A DNA stretch of 64,000 bases, from NCBI GenBank assembly GCA_947561585.1, contig CANNZV010000930.1, forward strand, positions 275,286 through 339,285, written 5' to 3'. Position 1 is the stretch's first letter. Each line of letters begins with the position of its first letter. The position numbers and the translations under genes are program-made. The notes under the pieces were generated by a model. It did no database searches, was not told the origin of the DNA, and saw nothing but the letters and a program-made list of their open reading frames with translations. This DNA comes from Caprella mutica. Taxonomy: Eukaryota; Arthropoda; Malacostraca; Amphipoda; Caprellidae. Shown here piece by piece: positions 48,305 through 61,085 of this stretch.

Positions 48305-49095
48305 CTCGATCTATCTTATTCTAATGAACAATATGAGAATAAAAATATTTCCCATAATTCTACAATTCGCACACGAAAGAGATATTAATTGGTTGTTAGC
48401 ACAGTTTATTTCAAAATGAGAGCTGTCTATTTCTGTGACTTGAGACCTGAATTTTAATCAGAAGAGAAGGTTTTCAGCTTTTGTAGTCCTGAAATTATTT
48501 GTAATTTTGCCCATATTACATTCGTCCTTGGCTATGTAGCTGTTTTGGAGAATTGAGCACATACCATGCTAATTAGATGAGCAAAAATACTTTGGTGAAA
48601 CAAAAATGAGAGATGGAAGTGATATGAGATATGTATCATTATGAGTACAACTCCTCTATATTGAGTTCCTCTAAGGTGAACCATCTTGGTAGGATGGTTG
48701 AAAAAGTTTAGTTTTCTGTGCATCTCTTCATTTCATATATGTAAAGAAGTGAGTTATATATAATGAACTAGTTATAGCCTATTGTAGAGTATTTCTACTG
48801 TAAAATTTTGGAAATTAATTTTCTTATTGCGAGTACGTAATATCATTCTCTTTTTTGAGCTTCTACAGCCTCAGCATCTCATCTGTCAGTACTTCACTAA
48901 CTTCTTAACGGTTATTTCTCACCGCCACTCCATATTGTTCATCCTTCATCTAAATTCCCAAACTTACGAGTTTCGGCATGCATGAGTTGATAGAAAGAGT
49001 CTTTGCCAAAAATTTGAGTTATGTAAATATACTCCCAAAGCTATTCATCCAGTGGTATACCCTTTGGCTCGATTTTGTGCATTGAATAATTCATC
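48305..49095 (+). repeat. dispersed repeat, copy 2 (partner 17,985-18,780)
   Basis: Matches the partner in two outer blocks separated by a diverged middle (about 48,640-48,860). The minus-strand ORF at 48,532-48,723 falls in this repeat and is not conserved in the partner. Confidence 0.75.
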
Positions 49096-49278
49096 TCGTC
49101 TCTTTGTAAAAGTTCATTTTATAAATTGGGGTATTCTCGTTTTCTTTATGATATTGGAATTAATATATGCAAATTCCTAGAACAAACGATGATATGTATT
49201 GTATAGTGATAATCAAAATCAGATGTTGTTATATGATAAAATAAATAATCCATTGAATCAGCATATGTTCAGTTTCTT

Positions 49279-49747
49279 AACCCTAGTTGCCTAGTAACTG
49301 GTCCAGGCGTACGTACCGTCCTACTGAAAATATAAAATCATATTTCAATCAAATTGGAAGCTGTCTATTCATGACTCTCCAGTTAGTATGTATTTTAAAA
49401 AAAAATGTATGGTACATGTCTCTTTTGGACAGGTTTTTTATTAATGAACACTTTTCCATTCACAGTTAAATTGTCATTAAGTTATATTCATTTTTGTGAG
49501 TATTATAAAGATTTTAGTTATGGGTGATAATATTTGCTTCTGCACATAGTTAGAAAACATAAGAAATATTTGTTTCTTATCTTTGCATGTGAATTTTTTC
49601 CAATGAATGTGTAAAAATCAAATGAAGGTTTTTATAAAGACAAAATATCGAAAAGTTAATTTTTCATGATTTTATAACCGTATTAGTGAGGACTGGCGCG
49701 CATGCACCTATCACGCTAGGTTACTGAGCGAACGTAATGGCTAGGTT
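49279..49747. mobile_element. about 470-bp element with imperfect inverted ends
   Basis: The left end AACCCTAGTTGCCTAGTAAC...GTCCTACTGAAAATATAAAATCAT resembles the reverse complement of the right end, AACCTAGCCATTACG...AGTAACC...GTCCTCACTAA...TATAAAATCAT, over about 70 bases with gaps. The interior at 49,550-49,690 recurs at 15,243-15,400. No coding sequence. Confidence 0.45.
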
Positions 49748-50034
49748 CATAAGTTTAGAATTCATTTTAAATTATATGACATTACCTTTTATATAATTTA
49801 TCGAAGTTGTAGGTAGATGTCTTAAGATTAACATCATCCTGCCAATAGTACATATATTGAGTGTTCATACGTATTCACAAATTCGGTCGATCTCTCAGTT
49901 GCTATTTAAATGGAAGAAAGTTTCAAGAAGAAGAGACAAAGTGTATTATTTTCAGAAATACTGTGTACGGATAGGAATGACTACATACACTGGGAAAGAA
50001 CCGCTAACTCATCAAATTTATTTAAGACTCCAAG

Positions 50035-50505
50035 TTAATTTTTTGACTCATCGGGAGCATATTTCGGTTGATGTAGAGTGGCGGCATCGTCTCTCACTTG
50101 ATAAATTATTTTTGCTTTCTCCACCGCTTCCGGAAAAGTCATTTTATCTGCTGATTGGAGTACAGCTGACAATACATGTGATGATTTTATTCCAATGATG
50201 AAGACGTCGCGGAGTAGCCTATCCACTGTAAGATTTTGCTCAAAATTGCACTTAGAGGCTATAAATTTAAGTTCTTTGCTGTATTTCTCGATGACTGAAT
50301 AATAAGCTTGTAGTAGGGTATCCGTTAATTCATCAAAATCAGTTTCAGTTCAATGGAGATCAGTAACCATCTGCACAGGCAGCGCACGCATCAGAAACGC
50401 AACTAGAGACTTGTTTGTCTCTATCTCCCTCCAATAACATAGCAAATCTCTCTAGAAATTCCTCTATGATTCAATTTCTGCATCAAACATGGGACATGAC
50501 GCAAT
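50035..50505 (-). pseudogene. LTR-retrotransposon gag fragment (Gypsy-type), decayed
   Basis: The minus-strand frame 50,349 to 50,035 encodes a gag/retrotrans_gag-like stretch: a KYSKELKFIASKCNF segment, the conserved DRLLRDVFIIGIKSSHVLSAVL (in pieces) and a TFPEAVEKAKI helix, the pattern found downstream of capsid in Gypsy-type Gag. An in-frame TGA at 50,350-50,352 and further stops and frame changes upstream (to about 50,505) show decay. No protease, RT or LTRs are visible nearby, so this is an isolated fragment. The plus-strand ORF at 49,857-50,198 overlapping it is a shadow. Confidence 0.65.
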
Positions 50506-51049
50506 TAATAGATTCTGCGTCATCTTTCAGCAATCAAAACAAAGTAGTTAACGGTAAAAGAGAGCAAAGATAAGCAGCCTAATTGAGAGTATTGCGTTCT
50601 TAATGGTGGTACTGTAGTCTAGCATTTATCACTGTGGTACTAGGTTTTTCACAGAATAGCGACACTGCATAAATTAGCTTTGTAAATCAGACACAGCAGG
50701 AAAAAAACGTGTAGTTTTTTTTCCTTCCTTCCTAATTGTTATGAATGTGCAATGATTGAGGTTTAGAAGACACTTTCTTCTTGAAATAAAAAATTACAAA
50801 GATTTTACATTCAATGAAAAACTAACCAGAATTTTAAAATGTACTTAAATTTAAATATCGAACATAAATTTTGATTTGTGAAATGAAACCTGCACTTGGT
50901 TTATGTTATATTTTGAAGATCTTCATCTTAGTGAGAATATGGAAAAATGAAGTGCAACTTACACTAAATCAATATCTAAAATATATAGTTCACATTACAA
51001 TTCTCTGTATAATATGCAGATATTTGCAATTAGCCACATCAGCGCACTG
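50506..51049. other. no gene seen
   Basis: AT-rich sequence; no supported ORF or repeat. Confidence 0.35.
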
Positions 51050-53622
51050 CATGCAATACATTTTTTGTGTTTTAGTTAATGAAATATTCTGAGGAAACTG
51101 AAATTCAATTTCCGTGGATGTCTCTCAGTTGAAATAAACTCAATGAGAAATCTGAGGTGAATTACATTAAATTAGATAAGCATGAAGAAACAATCCCCTA
51201 TCTGAATTAATCTTTAATGTTAGATATTTAATGTTAATACATTTCAGTTGAATATGTATTTATAATAAAGGGTAAATATTAATTGAATAAATAATTTTCA
51301 ATATAATATTAATATTGAAGCATCAGGGATAATAGTGAGAGATAGCAAAACCAAAATTTTACAACTAAAAACATAAAAATTAATATATTTTTATTAGGAA
51401 AACCATATGATCATTTACATTCATTTTACCACATTTATTTTTACATGATTGTCTCATAGGAATGCGTATTGAAATGCAGTTCAAAATCCAATTTCCGAAT
51501 ACCTTCACCTCCATTTATTCTGAGATATTCCGAATAGACAGTATGGAAATGAACAATTTCGAAATTTTCTATCGACAAGGCCTCATATTTGAAGTAACTG
51601 CTTGGGAAATAACTTAATAGTTGAGATTAATTTAGTAATGAATTTGCTACTATTCCCACTTTATTGTAACTGTGTAGCTAATCATCATATTTCTCTCTAT
51701 CCCACTAAATTAGTCACTCGTAATTAATCTTCAAATTATTTTGTCCAATAAGTGTAAATTACTGCAGTTTCAGCGAGTTCTGAAGTGGATAAATCTTAAT
51801 AACAAAATTGATAAATTAGTAAATTAATTCAATTGATTATAATGTAAGGAATTATTTTATTTTTATATTTTTTATGGTTATTTTGGCAAATTGTTGAAGG
51901 AAATTTTATTTGAAAATTCTTACTGGATTTATTATTCCAGGGTTTCAGTCTACAGAGTACCCACACGAGTCCCAGTCCGAGTTCTAGTCTACGGAGACGC
52001 ACACCCAAGTTACGTAGACAAGCACGTCCAAGCTTACGAAAGCACGACCGAGTCTACAGAGACTCGAAAATCTACAGATACTTCAGTTCCAAATTCCAAT
52101 CCTAGCATAAGGACGCACCAAACACCAATCGAATCTCAATTATAGTACAAATTTACCAACAATTTTCTAAACGATGAATCGGGATCGTATAAAAATATAT
52201 AATGCACTTTAATGATTCCAAACTTTTGAATGCACCTATCAAGAGAACAAACTAATTTAGATATGGTAACAAAAATTTACATGAGAACCCAAGCAAGCAT
52301 ATCTTTCTCAACCATTATCCCATTTTTTATCTCATTGTTATAATTTATCTCTCCGATTTATTCCATTTATTCTCAATTTTTAACGACATTTTTATGTAAA
52401 TTTTTACTGGTATTGTGTACAATTGACTAAATAATGAAAATCAATCATTCACTCGTTCTCTTTTCAACCGGTACTTTAAACAAACTTTTTCTTCGAATTA
52501 CTTTATCATCATCTTTAGACGAAATAAAATTCATCTAGGAAAACCAGGAAGTTATTAATTTTCAAAGATATAATACTATATTTTGAGTTCTATTATAATT
52601 CTGTAATCATACAGAATGTCTGCTTAGTTTAACACGACTGAACTTTCAAATCAGAATATAATTGTCGGTCTTCACTTCGGCTAAGAAAATGGCGCTCTGT
52701 ATTTTATGTTTTGCAATGTGTCAGTATTCAAAAAAAAACTCTCAGAGGTCTATTTGGTGGACGAGAGAAATCAAACTGCCACAAAAATTGCATACACTAT
52801 TTCACAATCATTTTAGGAATCTTTGCACCATATTGAATATCGAACTGGAGGAAAAACATAGGGATGATTACCAAACGATCTCTTCTCCAATGTTTTATTT
52901 ATAATTCCTTGATGATTCCAAAAACTCTATTGAGTTTCGGTAATCCATCACTAGATTACGAAGATAATTCGCAAGTTTCTCAGTCATCTAGCATAAAGTC
53001 TGATATTATTAATAGTTTATTTCAATAATTTCAGGTATCGTTCTTAATCATATCTTTTCATTTCGAATGCATTCAATCTTCAATGAAGAATTCCAACTGG
53101 GTTTGCATCAGTTATGTGTCTGTCAGAATGAACTTTAAACATTGACCGATTTAATTATCAGATTTTTTTAAATATTTTGTATATATGAATTGCATCAATC
53201 TCAGGTAGGTTCTAAACATTTATTTTTTTAAATGAGAGTTCAGTTCTTTAAATATTGCGCATACATATTTTCTAACAAGAAATACATATCGAGGTCATCA
53301 ACCGATAATATGATACCATAGCACATACAAGAATGAAACATTCAGATTAAATCTGGATTCATTAACTCCACTACTTTTCTTATGAGTCGATTTTCAAGAA
53401 ATTAGGCCAAATTCTGGTTGTAACAAATTTCTATATTTACAATATCAAAGTAGAAAATAATTGAATTTAAAAAAATGAACGAGTTTCTAAAATATATTAA
53501 TAATATTAAAATTTATTTGATTCTAACATTGAAGATAGGATACTGTTTTTCGAAAGAATCTGACTTTCGCTTCCTTCCATAATTATTCATTCAAGAAAAT
53601 CTTCCAGTCATCTTGGAAAGCT
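51050..53622. repeat. right arm of the long inverted duplication
   Basis: The reverse complement is collinear with 1-3,130. It lacks the LINE present in the left arm but carries about 0.8 kb extra between 51,640 and 52,600 that the left arm lacks. The short ORF at 52,662-52,904 lies in a block conserved with 2,200-2,470, but the frame is not conserved. Confidence 0.6.
51935..52145 (+). other. compositionally odd patch, unique to the right arm
   Basis: This 210-bp patch, richer in C and G, contains repeated AGTCTACAGAG / AGTCTACGGAGACGC / GAGTCTACAGAGACTCG words. One frame (51,891-52,145) is open and gives a Ser/Thr-rich tail after a VSVYRVPTRVPVRV run. It is either a diverged minisatellite or an isolated coding scrap; no family recognised. 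Confidence 0.3.
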
Positions 53623-54949
53623 TTCTTCGGGAGATAAAAGGATTCTTCAGAGACGAAAGAATAGAGACGAGTAGAAAGATTGTGTGACTGTTGTATATCC
53701 GACACTAACATACTTGACTAAACAATTGTCCATTATTAGGAACTATGTTGCTACTTCCTTCTATAAACGTTTAGAATTTCACATATTTCGTTTTCATTTC
53801 TTCAATTTGTGTAAGATCCCATCAATTGGAATTTAATTCCATTGATTTTGAATTTCTAATTGAGACATGAATGAATAGGTCCTGAAAAATGTTGGTGAAT
53901 TGTTGATGACTATTTCTTGCACGATATATTACTCTTAATATACAAACAGAGTACATTCTAATTGTTCATGTAACTATAAATACTAGAAAACAATAGGCAT
54001 AATATTATCTTTTGTTCTTTTCACTCTGTTTAAAATTCTTTCTCAATTAAACAATCTACAAATGTTAACAAAAAAGATTCAGTTATAAAATTCAACTCAG
54101 TTTTGCAATCGTAACCATTTTCCATCATTGCGGATACAATTTTTTTGAAAACAATGTGATTACTGATTAGGTATAAACGCATTTACAGTGTTATAAAAAA
54201 TGCTATTTTCGGTGGATATTTCTTTGACTGTTATTGAACTTTATTAGTTAATTAATAATCTTTGTTGTATATAGTTCCATCACACAAAATGAATTGTTTT
54301 AATGTCTAATAATTTCATATTGATTTTCAACAGACTACTTCCCTGGAATGGTAATTAATTATCACTCGAACCTCGCAGTAGATCTCCGTTGAAACCTGAA
54401 GAAATGTTTTGATTGTAAGAGAAATAAATCTTATCGTCTAAGAGGATTCCTTCCAGTATTTTAATTAACTTTCTATTTTGGTAACGTTTGAATTGGGAAT
54501 ATTCTGTTAAACACCCGTGGAATCAGAATGAATTTCGGAAAACAAAGTACACAGGAAATGGAATTGTGAAATATGATTTGCATATGTACATGCATTTTGA
54601 AGAAAATTTCAATATTATCTTAACATTCTATAGAATATCTTCCACTTGCCGATTCAATTATTGGTTACATAATTATAACGGCTTGTGACAAATTATCGTT
54701 AACAAAAAATGTATGATTTAAACTTTATGAGATAGAAATGGATGGTGTTTATCAGTAAAAATACACATTCTATGTATATTACGAAATATAAATATGTTAT
54801 TTTATTATAACACAGTATAAGTACATGCGTCCAAAATGATCATTTGATAATTAAGTTGCGTTTTTCTGTTCTTTTGATAATGTTCTTTTTGATTCTCGAT
54901 ATGACACATATAATTTTCCCATCGGTATTATGATGATCATGTGAGGCCA
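53623..54949. other. no gene seen
   Basis: AT-rich sequence with no supported ORF or repeat. Confidence 0.4.
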
Positions 54950-55120
54950 AATTGAGGTAGGACTGACAAATCGTTTTCCAAATCTCAAGTTGTGAATATT
55001 TATTACAGGGAAATAAGGTCTGAATATTCAGTCTGTAATTAATTGAAGACAGTAATAAATCATTCAGCAATCACGAAGCTAATGAATTCAGTCTGCATAG
55101 ACGAAAGAAAAAAAGAGTGG
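54950..55120 (+). repeat. short dispersed repeat, partner at 61,640-61,805
   Basis: Shares TTCAGTCTG, AGACAGTAAxAAATCATT, and AATTCAGTCTGCA/CATTCAGTCTGCAGA followed by GAAARAAAAAGAG. Confidence 0.5.
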
Positions 55121-55170
55121 GAAAGAGGTTTTGGAATAGATAAATATGAAATATGTGAAAAGAGGAATGA

Positions 55171-55305
55171 GGTCCCACTGACTGTGTCACAAAATGTTAC
55201 TTATGTCACTACACGCCACACTAAAAGTTAACTGTGTTACTAAAGGCCACTCTGAAGGTAACCTGTGTCGCTAAACGCCACACTGGAAGTAACGTGTGCC
55301 ACTCA
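55171..55305 (+). repeat. 31-bp tandem repeat, about 4 copies
   Basis: Unit TGTGTCACTAAACGCCACAC plus TGGAAGTTAAC, repeated with variants. Non-coding; the overlapping 55,043-55,231 ORF is not supported. Confidence 0.75.
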
Positions 55306-57124
55306 TCCTGTAATTACAATATCTCAGGTATTTATGATTATTAAACTGAGTGCAAACTATCAAAAATATTATACTATCTATGATTTTTCGTAAATAAGAT
55401 TTGAAATAATCAGAGTGGGAAATTTTTTAACCTAACATACGTAATATTAATGCAAATGTAACTAAACTTGACATTCTTTCGATTGAATAGAACTAGATAT
55501 TAAATAGATATATTTCAAATAAAAACTCTAGTTGCTTCCAATTACAATTTAATTAATGATTTCTATTTCCAATAAATGATGAAAGGTATAAATTTATTTA
55601 TTGAACTTGTAGTGTGTATAATTGGATTTTCATTTTTAATCAGTCTATTTAAACTTTCATTGCCTATAAATAATCTATTTTAATTTATTAATCTGATAAT
55701 GAAATATAGTGAATTACTTATCTAAATACTGATAACTAATTTTACTATTTTATAATTATCTATGCAAATTTCCCACTTTAGATAACTCTCTATTAATTGT
55801 GCAATTCTTTCTTCGGGTGAAAAATTATTTTTCAAATACGAAAGTCTTCCAAACAGACCAGTAATTCTGAAATATCCAATCCTTCAAAGGGTTACAGGTC
55901 AAACTCTCCGTGTGAAAACATACTGCAGTGGAAAACTGCCCGTTTTATCCCCAAGTGACCAGTGATACCCCAAGAACAAAAAAAAAAAAAGTAAATATCC
56001 CGTGGTGCGAAAAACCTTGACCAAATACACTTCACATTCGAATACCAATAATCTCAAAATGAATTAAATTATCGAGAATGAGTTTTTGAATTTAATAATG
56101 ATTTATTGCTATATTCTGTGAAATATACATTTTGTCGCTATAGAACACGGCCATTAAACTCCCCCAATCAGACCGCTAACATAACCTTCATAAAATGTTT
56201 CTAGTAATGATTATTTACTTGAAATAATTATATTATTAAATTTTGTAATATCTTTGACTACTTATTCACAGAAGTCGGGAATAGACACTGGTAGTCAGAG
56301 CTGGGCATTACGTCAACATAATTAACCTTAACCTAACCTAAATGCTAAATGAGTGATCTCATCATTCCTATTACAATATTTATTTTATTTCCAGTAAATT
56401 AAACTAGAGTTTTAGTGATTCTAATACATATTATTGGAAAAAATGAGACATTAAAATTAGAATACATAAAAATATTTATATTTTAGAGTGGAATATTTAA
56501 AATGAAGGTTATAATCGAGCAAATTGAAATAATAATGTGAAGTTACTGTTCCGTCATTCGATGAAAACATAAATGATCCTCATTTTCAAATTAAGATGGC
56601 TTTTCATTTAGTATACGTGATTGTATTAGATTTTAAAAACTCTGTTACTTTGTATTAATTTATATTAATGACTGTTTCATTGTTCCTAAATTATGGTTAA
56701 ACCATTGTAAGTTCCTTACGGTATGAATATTAAATACACACTAAAAAAAGATGCAAATGTTAATAAGTACATATATAAGGTTTATTAGTTTTATACTTAT
56801 TTAATTCTCAAATTAACAGAATACAATCAAATTTATTAGTGTTCTAGAAAAGAAATAATTTGAACAATTAGTATATAAATCACTATTTTTATGATAGCAG
56901 GCAAGGTAAATAGTAAATTCACGATTTGTATAGCTATAAAACAGAAATAACTCAATCAATCGCAGCAATTTAGATTACCTCTCTTACGGACAAAGAAACT
57001 GTTATTATTCACATAATCTCTAAACTTTGAAGCATCCTTGAATTATATGCAAATTTCCGAAGTTACAGTTTCAATGTGGAAGTTTGTTCCTGATGGTAAA
57101 TTGTATGTTTTATCAAATTTATGC
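55306..57124. other. no gene seen
   Basis: AT-rich sequence. A two-unit CCTAACCTAA motif at about 56,330 resembles the insect telomere unit but is too short to mean anything. Confidence 0.4.
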
Positions 57125-57660
57125 AATAACCCTAATAAGTTTGACTATCAGAAAGTACGAGAAGGTTTGTCTTATTTATATATATACGGTACTGTATTTT
57201 TCAAAAGTTGTTAGTATATATACTTAAATAATGTATACCAGATTTCAAGTAAGAATATTGAACATATATGAAGAAATAAATAGATGGGTATATAAGATAT
57301 TGGCAACTGAGAGAGCAGAGCTGTGATTGGGTGCAGTGTGGCCCAATCACAGCTCATGCATGTGTGTGTACTCCATAGAAATGTGGACTGATACGTGCTT
57401 AGAGGCTAATTAAACTGTATTTCTACGCTGCTACAAGTCACCACAATACAATTGATTTCCTAATTTACGTGATTTACGCTGATTTACGCCAATACGTAAA
57501 TAATTTTTAGCTTTTAAATACGAAAATATTTTTGGTATTTATGTAGGAACAAAGTCAAGAAAGGCCAGTCAATTTAAAGGAATGGCATGAAAGATAAATG
57601 TAATTTGAAGAGGGAGTGCTTTGAAACACACGTCAAACTTATTAGGGCTGAGTAAAATAC
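57125..57660 (+). repeat. dispersed repeat family R1, copy 3 (most complete)
   Basis: Contains all blocks seen in the other two copies, uninterrupted: the GAAGGTTTG/ACGGTACTG block, the CTGAGAGAGCAGAGC block, and the GTATTTATGTAGGAACAAAG block ending in CACGTCAAACT. It also has a local inverted repeat CTGTGATTGGG...CCCAATCACAG (about 57,322-57,352). Confidence 0.75.
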
Positions 57661-57995
57661 TGATATTTTATTCGGCTGGGGAAAGTCCGAGGGGGAAAAG
57701 TTCAGGCGAGAGAAAAGGTATTTATATTAATTCTAGATTGGCTTTTTTTGAGAGTATGATACAACAAAATTCCTATACTAAATTTTATCACTCAGGATTT
57801 CTTGATCTTGACCCAAGTGAATCTGTCAATCTTTCTGTAACCATGCAGTCAAATTCTTTCATTGATGTTTCTTCGAAGTCCATTTTACTTATTTACATTT
57901 TATTTTTTTAAAGCACTATGAAAATGGTGAGTATTATGAAGTTTATGGAACTCAAAGCATTAAAATTTTCTATATGTTCAGTATGTGCCACAAAA

Positions 57996-58533
57996 ATGTT
58001 TCCGATTTTTCAGATACTTTAAATCGTTAGCCAATGGACGAAACAACTATATCTTGATTTCTTTTTCTCTGCCTTTTATTGTACTATTAAGAGGTAAATT
58101 TTTTTCTAACTGATGGGCATAGTTTAAGAACAGGAAAGCAAACAGTGAGGATGATTATTTTGGTCATTGAGTGAATGTCATTGTTAGAGCTAACATTGTG
58201 ATTTTACTTGCTAAAAGGCAGTGAATAAAAGGAAAAAAATTACATTATAATACACTTCTTCCTTGGAAACTATTTTGAAATAGAATAACTTCAGTGACAT
58301 TTTGATCTCATTGAAGTTGTCACTAGGAATATTCATTTTTCGCTTGTTCATTGCATGGTTGAGGCAAAAATAATCATCCCCACTTTTTGCTTACCGGTTC
58401 TTAAACTATGCCCATCAGTTAAAAAATGTTTATAGTGGTAATAATAAAATAAGAGGCAGAGAAAAAGAAACCACAATACAGTTTTTTCGTCCATTGGCTA
58501 ACGATTTACAAGCATTTGAAGAAGTGGAAACAT
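57996..58533. mobile_element. MITE with about 166-bp inverted arms
   Basis: Arms 57,996-58,161 and 58,367-58,533 are imperfect inverted repeats. Landmarks: ATGTTTCC...CGTTAGCCAATGGACGAAA against its complement; AACTGATGGGCATAGTTTAAGAAC against its complement; GATGATTATTTT against AAAATAATCATC. The loop is about 205 bp with no ORF. A single-ended relative lies at 16,100-16,205, whose similarity extends about 20 bp further left, so the true left edge may be near 57,977. Confidence 0.75.
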
Positions 58534-60587
58534 TTCCATAATAGTTTTATCGCAATATCTTTTGAAATTATAATTGTTCTTGGTACACGAGAAACAATTT
58601 GAAAAAAAAGGAAATTGGAGAAACATGATTTGATAGATTAGCATAATACGTAGACTTTTTTTCTTGGATACCACTTCATTTTTTCATATAATTGAAAAAA
58701 CTCATCGACAACACACTATTTACATATTACATTCTCCATTATCTTCTGAAATGTTTAGCTCTCCATTTTTGCGTTTCTCTGAATTAATCACAAACTAGTG
58801 TATTTCAGTTCACGTCAGCAGTTAATGAATCCCAAGATTTGAGAAATATAAGAATGGATGGCACAGAACTTAAAGAGCGGTTCATCATGTCTATGTAATT
58901 TTTTGTGAAACTATGATTGCTATACCAAATTGATACAAATTTAGAGACTGAAAAGTAAATAATCTGAAGTTTAGCTCAACAATAATAATGGAGAAATGAG
59001 GAAATTTGTTCTAAATTATTGGATACATAATTTGTTGGAGTCCTTGAAATAAAGATCAGATTACTTTGCTTATTGATATTTCCTTCAAAATACAAATGAA
59101 CAACAAAAACTTAGAATATATTCATACATAATTAAGAAATGTAATCTGTCTAAGATTTTTATTTATATTATTATTAAACTTCCTTAATAAAAAAATTTCC
59201 AATTGCAAAAGAACCTTTAAATAAATTCGGCTTTAATACATTTGAGTACCTATGAAGCACTTCCTTATTATACATAACTACAATGATGAAAAATCACTAA
59301 TATGAAGATTATTTGCAGAAAACCAAGAGTACATAGCTCAGATGTTCAAAAATGTGACCAATTATAATTAGTTTTCCAAATACAGTTATAAATAACACCA
59401 CCTCCATCTTGAAAATCATGAACTATATAAGTCTCCCCTAACACATGCTGTTGATTGCAAAGGCGTTTGATGTCACAGGAGAACATCAATCAAAAAGTTA
59501 GTAGATGGCAAGTTTTGCAGCTGAAATCAGAAATACTGACTGAGTTCCATTCACCTCAGAGTTTCTCTGTAATTTATATATGCTTCGAATAGAAATAAAA
59601 TAAACACCATTTTGAAATTATTTATATAAATACCTCCTACAGCCCACTTTCTCTTGGTGCAATTATTTAATATAATTAGGTGTTTTATATCCCTGATGAT
59701 ACCCGATATTCTCTAATACCTGAAATCAGTAACAGTTAGTTGTTCTCCGATAGTTTGACGGATTGCACCAATCAACTTGATAATCTGTTCAAAATCTGCA
59801 GCTAATCAAGAGATTATTATCAATTAGGAATTAGTGATGATTGACTGTCTAAGTTGATGCCAGTTTTGATATTTGCAATATTGCTATTGAAGTGAGATAT
59901 TTTGGAGGTTTTTCAGTCCAAAATTTTATATATATATATAAATATACTTCTTATAGAAAATTTTTGTTGATTCTATATGAAAATAATTCACCAATAACGA
60001 TTTTGTTTTCACAAGCTTTCACTTCAGAAAATATATCATTAATTTCATAATTTTAATTTCGTAGCTTCAATTATTTGATATATTTTGTGTAGAGATTGAA
60101 AGCGACTTCATATAGGCACTCAGTAGTTTAAAAATACTTTCAATCTTTTCCTTAGTTAAACAATAAATGGATATCTGCATTAGTTAATTGCAATAGATTA
60201 TTGGTATACATTCTAAATCATTTGTTCATTAAGATTCCTCAAAGCATTTTGTATACTACCAAGTGTGGGAAGTAAAGTCTTGTCTAATAGTTATTTATGG
60301 TTCCAGTTCCTTCAGATATTTCAGTACTAATAAAAAATGATATAAATGTTCATCAAGATAAGTTGTGTCTTCCGCTCTTCGTTCATTATCCGTCAGAGTA
60401 ATTCATTGCAGATTGGCTTGACGGAACACTAGCCTGAGAATTCATCAAAATAAATATTAGATATAATTGTTACAAGAATGATGTATTTTAGATGTCTATG
60501 AATTCATGAAATTAATTTTGTCATAACATTATAGCTTTTAAATTCACTTAAACATAAGACTGCAACTGTTGCCAGAAGTGAAATGAT
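58534..60587. other. no gene seen
   Basis: AT-rich sequence; a short TA microsatellite at about 59,928-59,942. No supported ORF. Confidence 0.4.
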
Positions 60588-61085
60588 TCATACTGAAAAT
60601 TGGTAGAAAAACTAGTCATACTGAATATTGGAAGAAAAATTAATCATACTGAAAATTGGTAGAAAAACTAGTCATACTGAATATTGGAAGATAAATTAAT
60701 CATACTGAATACTTGAAGATAAATTAATCATACTGAAAATTTGTAGAGAAATTAGTCATACTGAAAATTGGTAGCAAATTAGTCATTCTGAAAATTGGTA
60801 GAGAAATTAGTCATACTGAAAATTGGTAAAGAAATTAGTCATACTGAATATTGTAATAGAAATTAATCACACTGAATACTTGTACACAAATTAGTCATAC
60901 TATAATAGGTAGATATTAATCATACTTAATATTGGAAGAGGAATCAATCATACTGAATATCTGTAGAGAAATCAGTCATGCAGATTATTGGTAGAGAAAT
61001 GAGCCATGCTGAATATTGGAAGAGAAATGAGTTTTACTGAATATTGGAATTGAATTTGTCATACTGAAAATTTGTCACTGAAATA
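60588..61085 (+). repeat. 28-bp tandem array, about 18 copies
   Basis: Unit TCATACTGAAAATTGG plus TAGAGAAATTAG. Left copies alternate between two subtypes (AAAATTGGTAGAAAAACTAG and ATATTGGAAGAWAAATTAA), a sign of an early dimer. Copies diverge toward the right end. Confidence 0.9.

Noticed and set aside
56322..56340. Interstitial telomere repeat (CCTAACCTAA)
   Set aside because: Only two units; expected by chance in AT-rich DNA.
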